DNA of 8,867 nt from an uncultured Lachnospiraceae bacterium (GTDB lineage: Bacteria; Bacillota; Clostridia; Lachnospirales; Lachnospiraceae), in assembly GCA_934371505.1 (NCBI GenBank), contig CAKRNW010000099.1, forward strand, positions 1-8,867, read 5' to 3'. The notes under the pieces are model-generated. The model did no database searches, had not been told where the DNA came from, and saw only the letters and a program-made list of their open reading frames with translations. Shown here in pieces: positions 1 through 6,096 of the stretch (the stretch's first letter is position 1; each line of letters begins with the position of its first letter). The position numbers and the translations under genes are program-made.

Positions 1-28
1 TCTGCTCACACTTGAGTCACTTTCTTAC

Positions 29-56
29 GCACCTGAGCAGCCAAGTGCTCAGGTGC
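29..56. repeat. Perfect 11-bp inverted repeat (hairpin) in intergenic DNA
   Basis: GCACCTGAGCA (29-39) is exactly complementary to TGCTCAGGTGC (46-56), with a 6-base loop (GCCAAG). No run of T follows on the plus strand, and the minus strand reads only GTAAGAAAG after the stem, so this is not a good intrinsic terminator. Short reading frames cross it (one open to the stop at 68-70), but nothing supports a real gene end there. It could be an intergenic palindromic repeat or the tail of something lying outside the window. The structure is certain; its role is unknown. Confidence 0.6.
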
Positions 57-109
57 TGTGCGAACCTTAATGATTATAACATATCTTCCTAAAATTTGTA
101 TAGAATCCC

Positions 110-138
110 TTGCTACGAATCAGAATTCGTATTAGAAT
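110..138 (+). promoter_or_regulatory. Sigma-A-type promoter for the small acidic membrane protein gene
   Basis: A -35 box TTGCTA (110-115) and a -10 box TAGAAT (133-138) are separated by exactly 17 bases. Transcription would start near base 145, leaving a leader of about 29 bases that holds the ribosome site AAAGGAG (158-164), nine bases before the ATG at 174. The match to the vegetative consensus is good in the -10 and moderate in the -35. Confidence 0.6.
114..131. promoter_or_regulatory. Operator-like palindrome between the -35 and -10 boxes
   Basis: TACGAAT (114-120) and ATTCGTA (125-131) form a perfect 7-bp inverted repeat around a 4-base centre, filling the promoter spacer and touching the -35 box. 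This is the classic position for a repressor site. The core CGAA-N6-TTCG resembles the Gram-positive LexA (SOS) box CGAAC-N4-GTTCG, but both inner bases differ, so LexA control is only a possibility. The palindrome and its position are seen directly; regulation is inferred. Confidence 0.4.
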
Positions 139-173
139 AGCGGTATACCCACTTTTGAAAGGAGTAATGAATT

Positions 174-650
174 ATGGCGAAAAAACTTGGGAAGCTTTTC
201 CTGTTCAGTGCAGCAGTCGGTGCCGTAGCCGGAAGCGCATACTACTATCTGCAGCATCGTAATTCCATCGTGAAATCCGATATTCCCAGTGAAGAAGATG
301 ATGATTTTGATGATTTCAGTGAAGACTTGGACGAAGAACCTGAGCGTAGTTATGTCGATCTGGACTTTGATGCAAAAAAGGCAGAATTCACTCAGAAAGC
401 CAGTGGTGTAGCTGAAAAGGTTCTGGAGAAGACCGCAGACTGCCTGTCCGCTGCTGCCGGCAAGATTTCCGAAACCGCAAAAGCTCTGGATCATGCCATC
501 AACGCACCTGCTGCTCCCTCCACCGAAGAATTTTTTGATGATGAGGACGCGGAAGAGCCTGCTGCCGGGAAGGCTGCTGTGGCAGATGAAACCTCCGTAC
601 CTAAGGCAGAAACAGAAGCTGCACCTGCAAAGGAAGATGAGGCAGAATAA
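174..650 (+). CDS. Small membrane-anchored acidic protein, function unknown
   Basis: This is a 158-residue protein that I do not recognise as a named family. After a short basic start (MAKKLGK) it has one hydrophobic segment, residues about 7-26, which should act as an uncleaved membrane anchor; the Ala/Gly-rich segment followed by YYYLQ gives it a YtxH-like look. Residues 39-58 are almost entirely Asp and Glu. Residues about 66-108 are predicted to form an amphipathic helix (AKKAEFTQKASGVAEKVLEK and onward). The tail (about 112-158) is Ala, Pro and Glu rich and probably disordered. The ATG is well set by AAAGGAG nine bases upstream. The gene has its own promoter and terminator, so it is monocistronic, and it converges on the DUF2225 gene. 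The coding status is well supported; the role is unknown. Confidence 0.8.
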   Translation: MAKKLGKLFLFSAAVGAVAGSAYYYLQHRNSIVKSDIPSEEDDDFDDFSEDLDEEPERSYVDLDFDAKKAEFTQKASGVAEKVLEKTADCLSAAAGKISETAKALDHAINAPAAPSTEEFFDDEDAEEPAAGKAAVADETSVPKAETEAAPAKEDEAE

Positions 651-677
651 TATTTCATAACGGTATCAGGAATCATG

Positions 678-712
678 AAAGGGCAATCCCAGATGGGACT
701 GCCCTTTTTTCT
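678..712 (+). terminator. Rho-independent terminator of the acidic membrane protein gene
   Basis: The stem AAAGGGCA (678-685) pairs with TGCCCTTT (700-707), and after one A/C mismatch the inner arms TCCC (687-690) and GGGA (695-698) pair around an AGAT loop. A T-run (705-710, then CTT) follows on the plus strand. On the minus strand only three T follow the stem, so it is a weaker stop for the converging DUF2225 transcript, whose gene ends at 720. Confidence 0.88.
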
Positions 713-719
713 TACTGTT

Positions 720-1475
720 TTATTGATTTTCTTCCTGTTCTTTATGTCTGCGGACTAATTCTTCTTTTAAATCGTAAGCCTTGTCCTTAATACGGGAGTT
801 TGCCGTGGAAGACCCCATGATTTCCGAGATCAGATGGGAAGCCGTATCCAGCTGTCCACACTCAATCGCCAGTGCTGCAGTCAGATAATCTGCTGTATCC
901 TCATCCATACCTGCCATGGGATAATCTTCCTCCATGCGGGCCTTGATGAAACCGTCCAGCGCTTTCTGCAGGAAGGTATTTTCCTCCTGCTGGGCATTCT
1001 CCTGTTGCTGTTTTAAATCCGAAGCAGCTTCCTGTTGGTTCTGTTCCAGCTCCTCCCGCATTCCCCGGTACAACCAGGCGATTTTTAAGCAGGTATATGC
1101 CAGCTCACTTGCCTTTGCGCCCTTTACCATATTGTTCAGCAACACCATCTTAAAATGTTCCACTGCTACCGGATAGGAATATTCCGTCAAATCTTCCTCA
1201 TGGCGCTCTTTAAAGGAAGCGCTGATAGATTCCAGGATCTTTTTCTTATGGATAGGCAGCAAGGTATCAAAATACCTTGCCATAGCAGCATACCCGCAAT
1301 GGGGACACATGATGGCTTCGTATTTGATACTGTCTATCTGTACCTGCCGTGGTCTCAAATCAAAATCCATTCCATTGCTGCGGACTCTGCCATAGCGTAC
1401 CGTCTTTGCCGTAAACTGTGCCTCACACACCGGACACTGGTAGGTCTTATCAAATAAAAATTCAGCGTCTCCCAT
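720..1475 (-). CDS. DUF2225 family protein with N-terminal Cys4 zinc-ribbon motif
   Basis: This 251-residue protein matches the DUF2225 pattern of Clostridia. CPVC at residues 14-17 and CPHCGY at 57-62 give four cysteines in two CxxC pairs, arranged like a zinc ribbon, with a conserved-looking basic/Asp stretch between them (RYGRVRSNGMDFDLRPRQ). The remainder is helical and resembles TPR-type repeats (a segment around ELAYTCLKIAWLYRG, about residues 124-138). A Gln/Glu-rich, probably coiled-coil stretch lies near residues 140-168. There is no signal peptide or membrane segment, so it should be cytoplasmic. The start is supported by AAAGGAG just upstream of the ATG. It lies 27 bases downstream of the glnS stop on the same strand with no terminator between, so it is probably co-transcribed with glnS. 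The biochemical role of the family is not established. Confidence 0.85.
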   Translation of the reverse strand: MGDAEFLFDKTYQCPVCEAQFTAKTVRYGRVRSNGMDFDLRPRQVQIDSIKYEAIMCPHCGYAAMARYFDTLLPIHKKKILESISASFKERHEEDLTEYSYPVAVEHFKMVLLNNMVKGAKASELAYTCLKIAWLYRGMREELEQNQQEAASDLKQQQENAQQEENTFLQKALDGFIKARMEEDYPMAGMDEDTADYLTAALAIECGQLDTASHLISEIMGSSTANSRIKDKAYDLKEELVRRHKEQEENQ

Positions 1476-1502
1476 TATTTCTCCTTTGTCTATAGTATGT
1501 CT

Positions 1503-3167
1503 TTACTGGTTGTCTTTCGGTAACACGAAAGAACTCTTGAGGGATACGATCCGGTTAAATACTAACGCATCCGGTGTAGAATCCTTACTGTCTACGCAGA
1601 AAAATCCCTGTCTTACAAACTGGAAGCTGTCATAAGCTTTGGCATCCTTCACAGCGGGCTCAATGTAGCAATTTTTTAATACGGTGAGAGAATTGGGATT
1701 CAGGTTCAGACTTCCGTCCTCATTGTATACACCTTTTTCTTCATCGATGATGTTTTCATACAAACGAACCTCTGCCTTTACTGCATGAGGTGCGCTTACC
1801 CAGTGGATGGTTCCTTTTACCTTACGGCCGTCAGGGCTGTTACCACCCTTACTTGCAGGATCATAGGTTACATGCACCACGGTCACTTTACCGTTTTCAT
1901 CCACCTCATAGCCTGCACATTTTACAAAGTAGGCATGCATCAGCCGCACTTCGTTACCGGGGAACAGACGGAAATATTTCCTGGGCGGCTCCTCCATGAA
2001 GTCATCTCTGTCGATATAAAGCTCACGGCAGAAAGGAACCATTCTCTTTCCAAGTTCCGGGTTCTCCAGATTATTGTCCACTTCCAGGAATTCCTCCTGT
2101 CCTTCCGGATAATTGTCAATCACAAGCCTGATAGGATCCAGAGCGGCCATAATTCTGGGTTTCTTTAATTTCAGATCCTCGCGGATACAATACTCCAGCA
2201 TAGGATACTCTGCGGTAGACTGTGCTTTGGATACCCCACACAATTCTACAAATTTACGAATAGATTCCGGTGTAAATCCACGGCGGCGAAGTGCTGCGAT
2301 GGATACCAGACGGGGATCATCCCAGCCGTCCACAATCCCTTCCTCTACCAGCTTTTTAATGTAACGCTTACCGGTTACCACGTTTTTCAGATAGAGTTTT
2401 GCAAACTCAATCTGTTTGGGAGGATGGGGATATTCCAGTTCTCTTACAACCCAGTCATAGAGAGGTCTGTGATCCTCAAACTCCAAAGTACAAATGGAAT
2501 GGGTAATGCCTTCAATGGCATCCTCAATGGGATGGGCAAAGTCGTACATGGGGTAGATGCACCATGTATCACCGGTGTTGTGATGCGTCATATGTGCCAC
2601 ACGGTAAATAATGGGATCACGCATATTAATGTTGGGAGATGCCATGTCGATCTTGGCACGCAGGGTTTTCTCGCCATCTGCATACCTGCCTTCTTTCATG
2701 GCAAGAAACAGCTCCATATTCTCTTCCACGCTGCGGTTACGGTTTGGATCCTCTTTTCCGGGCTCCGTTAAGGTACCACGGTATTCCCTCATCTCCTCAG
2801 CCGTCAGGTCAGACACATAAGCTTTTCCCTTCTGAATGAGTTTCAATGCGGCCTCATACATCTGTTCAAAATAACTGGAGGCAAAAAACAGACGATCCTC
2901 ATAGTCAGCACCCAGCCACTCCACATCTGCCTTGATGGAATCCACGAACTCTGTCTTCTCCTTCGTGGGGTTGGTATCGTCAAAACGCATATTGAACTTT
3001 CCGCCATATTCCTGGGCCAGTCCATAATTCAACAGGATACTCTTGGCATGTCCGATATGCAGATAACCGTTGGGTTCCGGTGGAAAACGAGTGTGTACTG
3101 TATCATAAACACCCTCTGCCAGATCCTTGTCGATGATCATTTCAATGAAATTTTTACTCTCGCTCAT
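1503..3167 (-). CDS. glnS: Glutaminyl-tRNA synthetase
   Basis: This is a class I aminoacyl-tRNA synthetase that joins glutamine to tRNA-Gln using ATP, in the cytoplasm. It has 554 residues, the size usual for bacterial GlnRS. The nucleotide-binding signature is FPPEPNGYLHIGHAKS, with HIGH at residues 37-40. The GlnRS-typical stretch LEFEDHRPLYDW follows at about 228-239. The position of the KMSKS loop is occupied by VVTGKR (263-268), keeping Lys-Arg but not Met-Ser. The C-terminal anticodon-binding beta-barrels run from about 340 to the end. I prefer GlnRS to GluRS because of the EFEDHRPLYDW segment and the two-barrel C-terminus. The ATG has GAGGAG a few bases upstream. No T-box leader is visible. 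No convincing promoter was found in the 116-base gap upstream, most of which is the palindromic repeat. Confidence 0.96.
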   Translation of the reverse strand: MSESKNFIEMIIDKDLAEGVYDTVHTRFPPEPNGYLHIGHAKSILLNYGLAQEYGGKFNMRFDDTNPTKEKTEFVDSIKADVEWLGADYEDRLFFASSYFEQMYEAALKLIQKGKAYVSDLTAEEMREYRGTLTEPGKEDPNRNRSVEENMELFLAMKEGRYADGEKTLRAKIDMASPNINMRDPIIYRVAHMTHHNTGDTWCIYPMYDFAHPIEDAIEGITHSICTLEFEDHRPLYDWVVRELEYPHPPKQIEFAKLYLKNVVTGKRYIKKLVEEGIVDGWDDPRLVSIAALRRRGFTPESIRKFVELCGVSKAQSTAEYPMLEYCIREDLKLKKPRIMAALDPIRLVIDNYPEGQEEFLEVDNNLENPELGKRMVPFCRELYIDRDDFMEEPPRKYFRLFPGNEVRLMHAYFVKCAGYEVDENGKVTVVHVTYDPASKGGNSPDGRKVKGTIHWVSAPHAVKAEVRLYENIIDEEKGVYNEDGSLNLNPNSLTVLKNCYIEPAVKDAKAYDSFQFVRQGFFCVDSKDSTPDALVFNRIVSLKSSFVLPKDNQ

Positions 3168-3177
3168 AATGTCTCCT

Positions 3178-3189
3178 CTTATATATAAG
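3178..3189. repeat. 12-base AT-rich perfect palindrome just before glnS
   Basis: CTTATATATAAG is self-complementary and lies directly upstream of the glnS ribosome site. It could be part of a -10 region or a binding site, but no matching -35 box stands at a normal distance. The palindrome is real, but a sequence this short and AT-rich may be chance. Confidence 0.3.
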
Positions 3190-3192
3190 TTT

Positions 3193-3287
3193 ACAGCTAT
3201 TCAGAACCCCATTCGCATATAAATTTGCGATTCTGCCTGCATGCAAGCATCCGCAGAGGGCAAATTTGCATAGCTCTGAACAGTTAC
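3193..3287. repeat. Palindromic intergenic repeat element, copy 1
   Basis: This 95-base element can fold into a long imperfect hairpin. Outer arms TTCAGA (3200-3205) and TCTGAA (3275-3280) pair, as do AAATTTGC (3221-3228) with GCAAATTT (3260-3267), and TCTGC (3232-3236) with GCAGA (3253-3257). The tip is around CTGCATGCAAGCATCC. It aligns to copy 2 at 8237-8323 in the same orientation: by hand count, 65 of 86 aligned bases match, with one 8-base gap. Its right end overlaps the stop codon (TAA, 3284-3286) of the GGDEF-EAL gene, and it fills most of the gap to glnS. No T-run follows either side, so it is not a standard terminator. It could be a MITE-like element or a structured RNA. Confidence 0.6.
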
Positions 3288-5884
3288 ACATATTTTGCTT
3301 CAAAATCCCTGCGAGGCATAGGTTTTCCGAAATAATATCCCTGCACCATCAGTACATTCATGTTTTCCAACACGCGCAGCTGCGATTCTGTCTCAATTCC
3401 TTCCACACAAATGCTCTTGCCCAGCGTCTCCGCCAGTTCTCCCACCATTTTGACAAACGCCTGAGAGTAGGCATCCTCCGCCAGATCTTTGACAAAACCC
3501 TGATCCACTTTGATCACATCGAAGGGAATTTCCCGGATGTGGTTCAAAGAAGAATAACCGGTTCCGAAATCATCCAGTGCCAGTCTCGCTCCCAGATCCT
3601 TGATATCCCCGAGAATTTTCTGCATCCGCGGCATATCGTTGATGGCAAGGCTCTCCGTCACCTCCAGGGTCAGGTGATGGGGATCAATGCCTGTCTGACG
3701 AATGGTCTGGGCAATCTCGCTTACAATATCCGTCTGCAGGAGCTGTACAACAGAAAGGTTGACATTGACTTTATAGTTGGGTCTTCCATGGTCATTCCAC
3801 CACTTGCATGCCTTGCAGGCTTCATACAGCACATGGTTGCCGATGGGGGTAATCAGACCCAGATACTCCGCCAGCGGAATGAAATCTGTAGGGGAGATAA
3901 ATCCCATCTTGTCGCTGTTCCAGCGGATTAAAGCCTCTGCGCCAACACAGGGATTTCCCTCTTCCTGGACATTCATGATGGGCTGGAAATATACCTCGAA
4001 CTGGTCAAGACCGCCGTTGGTGGCATCACGCATATTTTTTTCTATGGCCAGTCGTTTCATGGAAGAAGAGTGAATGCTGTCCGAATAGTAAGCGACCTGA
4101 TTCTTACCGGCACGCTTTGCCTCGTACATGGCGATATCCGCCTTCTTGATCATCTCCTGTACATCGTCCCCATATTCCGGGAAGTATACAATACCCATAC
4201 TCATGGTACAGTAGAAATCTGTATTTTTCAAAAACCAGGGTTTGGTAAAAATGCCCTGTACATTGTTTAAAATCTGTTCCAGCTTGTCCTCCTCTGTGGA
4301 AGGTACAATGATGACAAACTCATCGCCGCCCATACGGTAACAGGTATTATGGATACCATTAATACTGCTCAGGCTTTCGGATATGGATTTCAGCAGCACA
4401 TCTCCGTACTGATGTCCCAGTCCGTCATTGATATACTTGAAATCATCCAGATCCAGATAAAGAAGCGCTCCCTTACCCCCGTTTTTCTTTGCCTCATCAA
4501 TAAAGTGCGCAAGATCACGCTCACAGCACATCCGGTTATAAAGTCCTGTGAGAAAATCCGTGTATGCCTGCTGTTCGATTTTGTACTGGTAATTCTTCTT
4601 ATCCGTGATGTCGTAAAGGGCATACAGACTGACATCTCTTCCATCCACCCATTTAATTTTGTGATGGAGCAGGTCATACCAATGACCGGTCTCTTCATGA
4701 AAAAGCTCGCTGCGCTCCTTTTTCAGAATATCTTCTAATTTATGTTCCTGAAGTTCTTTATGAAAAGTATTTCGCAAAATGCGGTTTTCAAACAGGACTT
4801 CATTATTTATCTCATCCTTGACATAGATTGCGCTTCCTACATTGTCCAGCACCGCTGCCAGTGAATGGTAGGAGCTGGCGAGGGAATTTTTCTGGATTCT
4901 CCTGGTGAGAATACTCTGCAGCACCTTCAGCGAATCATTGATAAATTTAATTTCCTCCACCTGCCAGCATCTGGCAGGTGCTTTATCCTGAAAACAGACA
5001 TACATATCCGGCACATCGTCAACGAAAACAGGGAAACTGATCAGTGCTGAAATCTGCAAACGTTTCAGTTCTTCCTTGATGGCAGCCGGCATATCAGAAT
5101 CATAGGAGAGGACTAACGGCTTGTCTGTATGTAAAAACTGAAAAGCTGGCTGGTTCTTCGTACATTCAAAATAAGAGACAACACCGGTATTACACCACTC
5201 AGCAATCACATCCATCTTTGCCCGGTTGTCATGAAGCTTGAACACCTGCGCACTGGAAATGTTAAGATAGCCCCCCATAATGGCCAGCATTTTTTCCATT
5301 ACCACTTCAATGGCCTCTTCATGGTCAAGCAGCTGCACCACCTGCGTCATGGATTCGTTCTGATGCAGTAATTCCTCTGTAACCTGTTGGGAATATCTGC
5401 TGCGCAGACTCTCCGCCCGTACGTTTTCCAGATTGGCCTTATTCCGCAGGATGCTGTAGGAGACATCATGGAGCAGATCCAGCGCTCTGTAAAGTTGTTT
5501 TTCTCTGATCACGCCATGCCAGCTGCTACGAAGTTCGGCCTCGTCCACTCCCGGCACATCATAAACAATGCCATAAATGATCCATGTCAGCTGTACCTGA
5601 GGGGTCACTTTTACGGATGCTGCTGCCAGCTTCAGCCAGGGATATTCGGTATCTTCTACGGCCTGGTCTTCTATGGAATTGCCGCTTACTCTCTGCACCA
5701 GGGAGCGAACCTGTTGTGCCGTCACCAGATCCCTGAGTCTGTTGATATCTTCCTGGTTCCCGCTGATTTTAGTGACAGGCTGATCCCATCCCTGTACACA
5801 GTAAACATTTGTTTTTACCACTTCACAAAACTTATTCTGTAGCTTTTGTACTCGATCGATATCTATAAGTTCCTGTAATGTCAT
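3284..5884 (-). CDS. Sensory GGDEF-EAL protein (diguanylate cyclase / cyclic-di-GMP phosphodiesterase)
   Basis: This 866-residue signalling protein is predicted to make and/or break the second messenger cyclic di-GMP. The domain order is: a PocR-like N-terminal region (about 1-110), a GAF-like region (about 180-325), a PAS-like region (about 338-430), GGDEF (about 440-600) and EAL (about 615-866). The cyclase signature is intact (DFLTGLYNR at 443-451, GGDEF at 519-523). No RxxD inhibitory site lies at the usual spot before GGDEF. The EAL residues are also in place: EALIR (650-654), N709, E741, DDFGTG (771-776), K792, E828 and Q848. There is no signal peptide or clear membrane segment, so it should sense something in the cytoplasm. 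A longer frame starts at 5944, but that ATG falls in the -35 box. The start at 5884 has GGAGA and a promoter at the right distance. The sensory assignments are the least certain part. Confidence 0.92.
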   Translation of the reverse strand: MTLQELIDIDRVQKLQNKFCEVVKTNVYCVQGWDQPVTKISGNQEDINRLRDLVTAQQVRSLVQRVSGNSIEDQAVEDTEYPWLKLAAASVKVTPQVQLTWIIYGIVYDVPGVDEAELRSSWHGVIREKQLYRALDLLHDVSYSILRNKANLENVRAESLRSRYSQQVTEELLHQNESMTQVVQLLDHEEAIEVVMEKMLAIMGGYLNISSAQVFKLHDNRAKMDVIAEWCNTGVVSYFECTKNQPAFQFLHTDKPLVLSYDSDMPAAIKEELKRLQISALISFPVFVDDVPDMYVCFQDKAPARCWQVEEIKFINDSLKVLQSILTRRIQKNSLASSYHSLAAVLDNVGSAIYVKDEINNEVLFENRILRNTFHKELQEHKLEDILKKERSELFHEETGHWYDLLHHKIKWVDGRDVSLYALYDITDKKNYQYKIEQQAYTDFLTGLYNRMCCERDLAHFIDEAKKNGGKGALLYLDLDDFKYINDGLGHQYGDVLLKSISESLSSINGIHNTCYRMGGDEFVIIVPSTEEDKLEQILNNVQGIFTKPWFLKNTDFYCTMSMGIVYFPEYGDDVQEMIKKADIAMYEAKRAGKNQVAYYSDSIHSSSMKRLAIEKNMRDATNGGLDQFEVYFQPIMNVQEEGNPCVGAEALIRWNSDKMGFISPTDFIPLAEYLGLITPIGNHVLYEACKACKWWNDHGRPNYKVNVNLSVVQLLQTDIVSEIAQTIRQTGIDPHHLTLEVTESLAINDMPRMQKILGDIKDLGARLALDDFGTGYSSLNHIREIPFDVIKVDQGFVKDLAEDAYSQAFVKMVGELAETLGKSICVEGIETESQLRVLENMNVLMVQGYYFGKPMPRRDFEAKYV

Positions 5885-5891
5885 GGAATTT

Positions 5892-5896
5892 TCTCC
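5892..5896 (-). promoter_or_regulatory. Ribosome binding site that fixes the GGDEF-EAL start
   Basis: On the minus strand GGAGA lies seven bases before the ATG at 5884-5882 (GGAGAAAATTCCATG). The upstream in-frame ATG at 5944 has no such site and overlaps the promoter, so the shorter 866-residue product is preferred. Confidence 0.65.
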
Positions 5897-5915
5897 GGTA
5901 AGTAAGTGATATAAA

Positions 5916-5944
5916 ATTTTAACACATTTTTTATGAAAATACAA
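5916..5944 (-). promoter_or_regulatory. Extended -10 promoter for the GGDEF-EAL gene
   Basis: Reading the minus strand, TTGTAT (5944-5939) is followed after 17 bases by TAAAAT (5921-5916), preceded by TGT, which makes an extended -10 (TGnTAAAAT). Transcription would begin near 5909, giving a leader of about 25 bases to the ATG at 5884. The -35 matches the consensus only in TTG, but the extended -10 compensates. Confidence 0.6.
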
Positions 5945-5995
5945 ACTTTATACAGAATTCCATCTAGTACTATAGTAGCAAGAATCTTTGTGGAA

Positions 5996-6038
5996 CTTTT
6001 TTATGGCATAGAAAGATATTTTCCATGCCATAAAAAAG
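5996..6038. repeat. Perfect 14-bp inverted repeat downstream of the guaB terminator
   Basis: CTTTTTTATGGCAT (5996-6009) is exactly complementary to ATGCCATAAAAAAG (6025-6038) across a 15-base loop. Its right arm contains the A6 run that serves as the U-tract of the guaB terminator on the minus strand, so the two structures overlap. Neither side is followed by its own T-run. It may be a back-up or processing hairpin, or part of a bidirectional terminator that insulates the GGDEF-EAL promoter from guaB transcription. Confidence 0.55.
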
Positions 6039-6068
6039 AGACAGATCGCTTCAAAAAATCTGTCTCTT
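6032..6068 (-). terminator. Rho-independent terminator of guaB
   Basis: On the minus strand the stem AAGAGACAGAT (6068-6058) pairs perfectly with ATCTGTCTCTT (6046-6036) across an 11-base loop and runs into TTTTTT (6037-6032). It begins 29 bases after the guaB stop codon. The structure separates the guaB operon from the promoter of the GGDEF-EAL gene. Confidence 0.88.
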
Positions 6069-6096
6069 CCTGTCTATCTGCTATCGTAATTGTAAT

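Noticed and set aside
1..70. Tail of a coding region entering from the left
   Set aside because: Two frames stay open for a short distance, but their translations show no recognisable domain and the segment is dominated by the hairpin.
3168..3283. T-box leader upstream of glnS
   Set aside because: No T-box consensus and no terminator/antiterminator pair is present. The gap is mostly the palindromic element. A GGTACCAC string near 2773 is inside the glnS coding region.
3266..3931. A 221-codon open frame on the plus strand
   Set aside because: It is antisense to the EAL domain, whose catalytic motifs are intact; its composition (His, Gln, Ile rich) is that of a reverse-strand shadow.
5885..5944. 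Twenty extra N-terminal residues on the GGDEF-EAL protein
   Set aside because: This upstream start lies in the -35 box of the likely promoter and lacks a ribosome site, while the ATG at 5884 has both signals at good distances.
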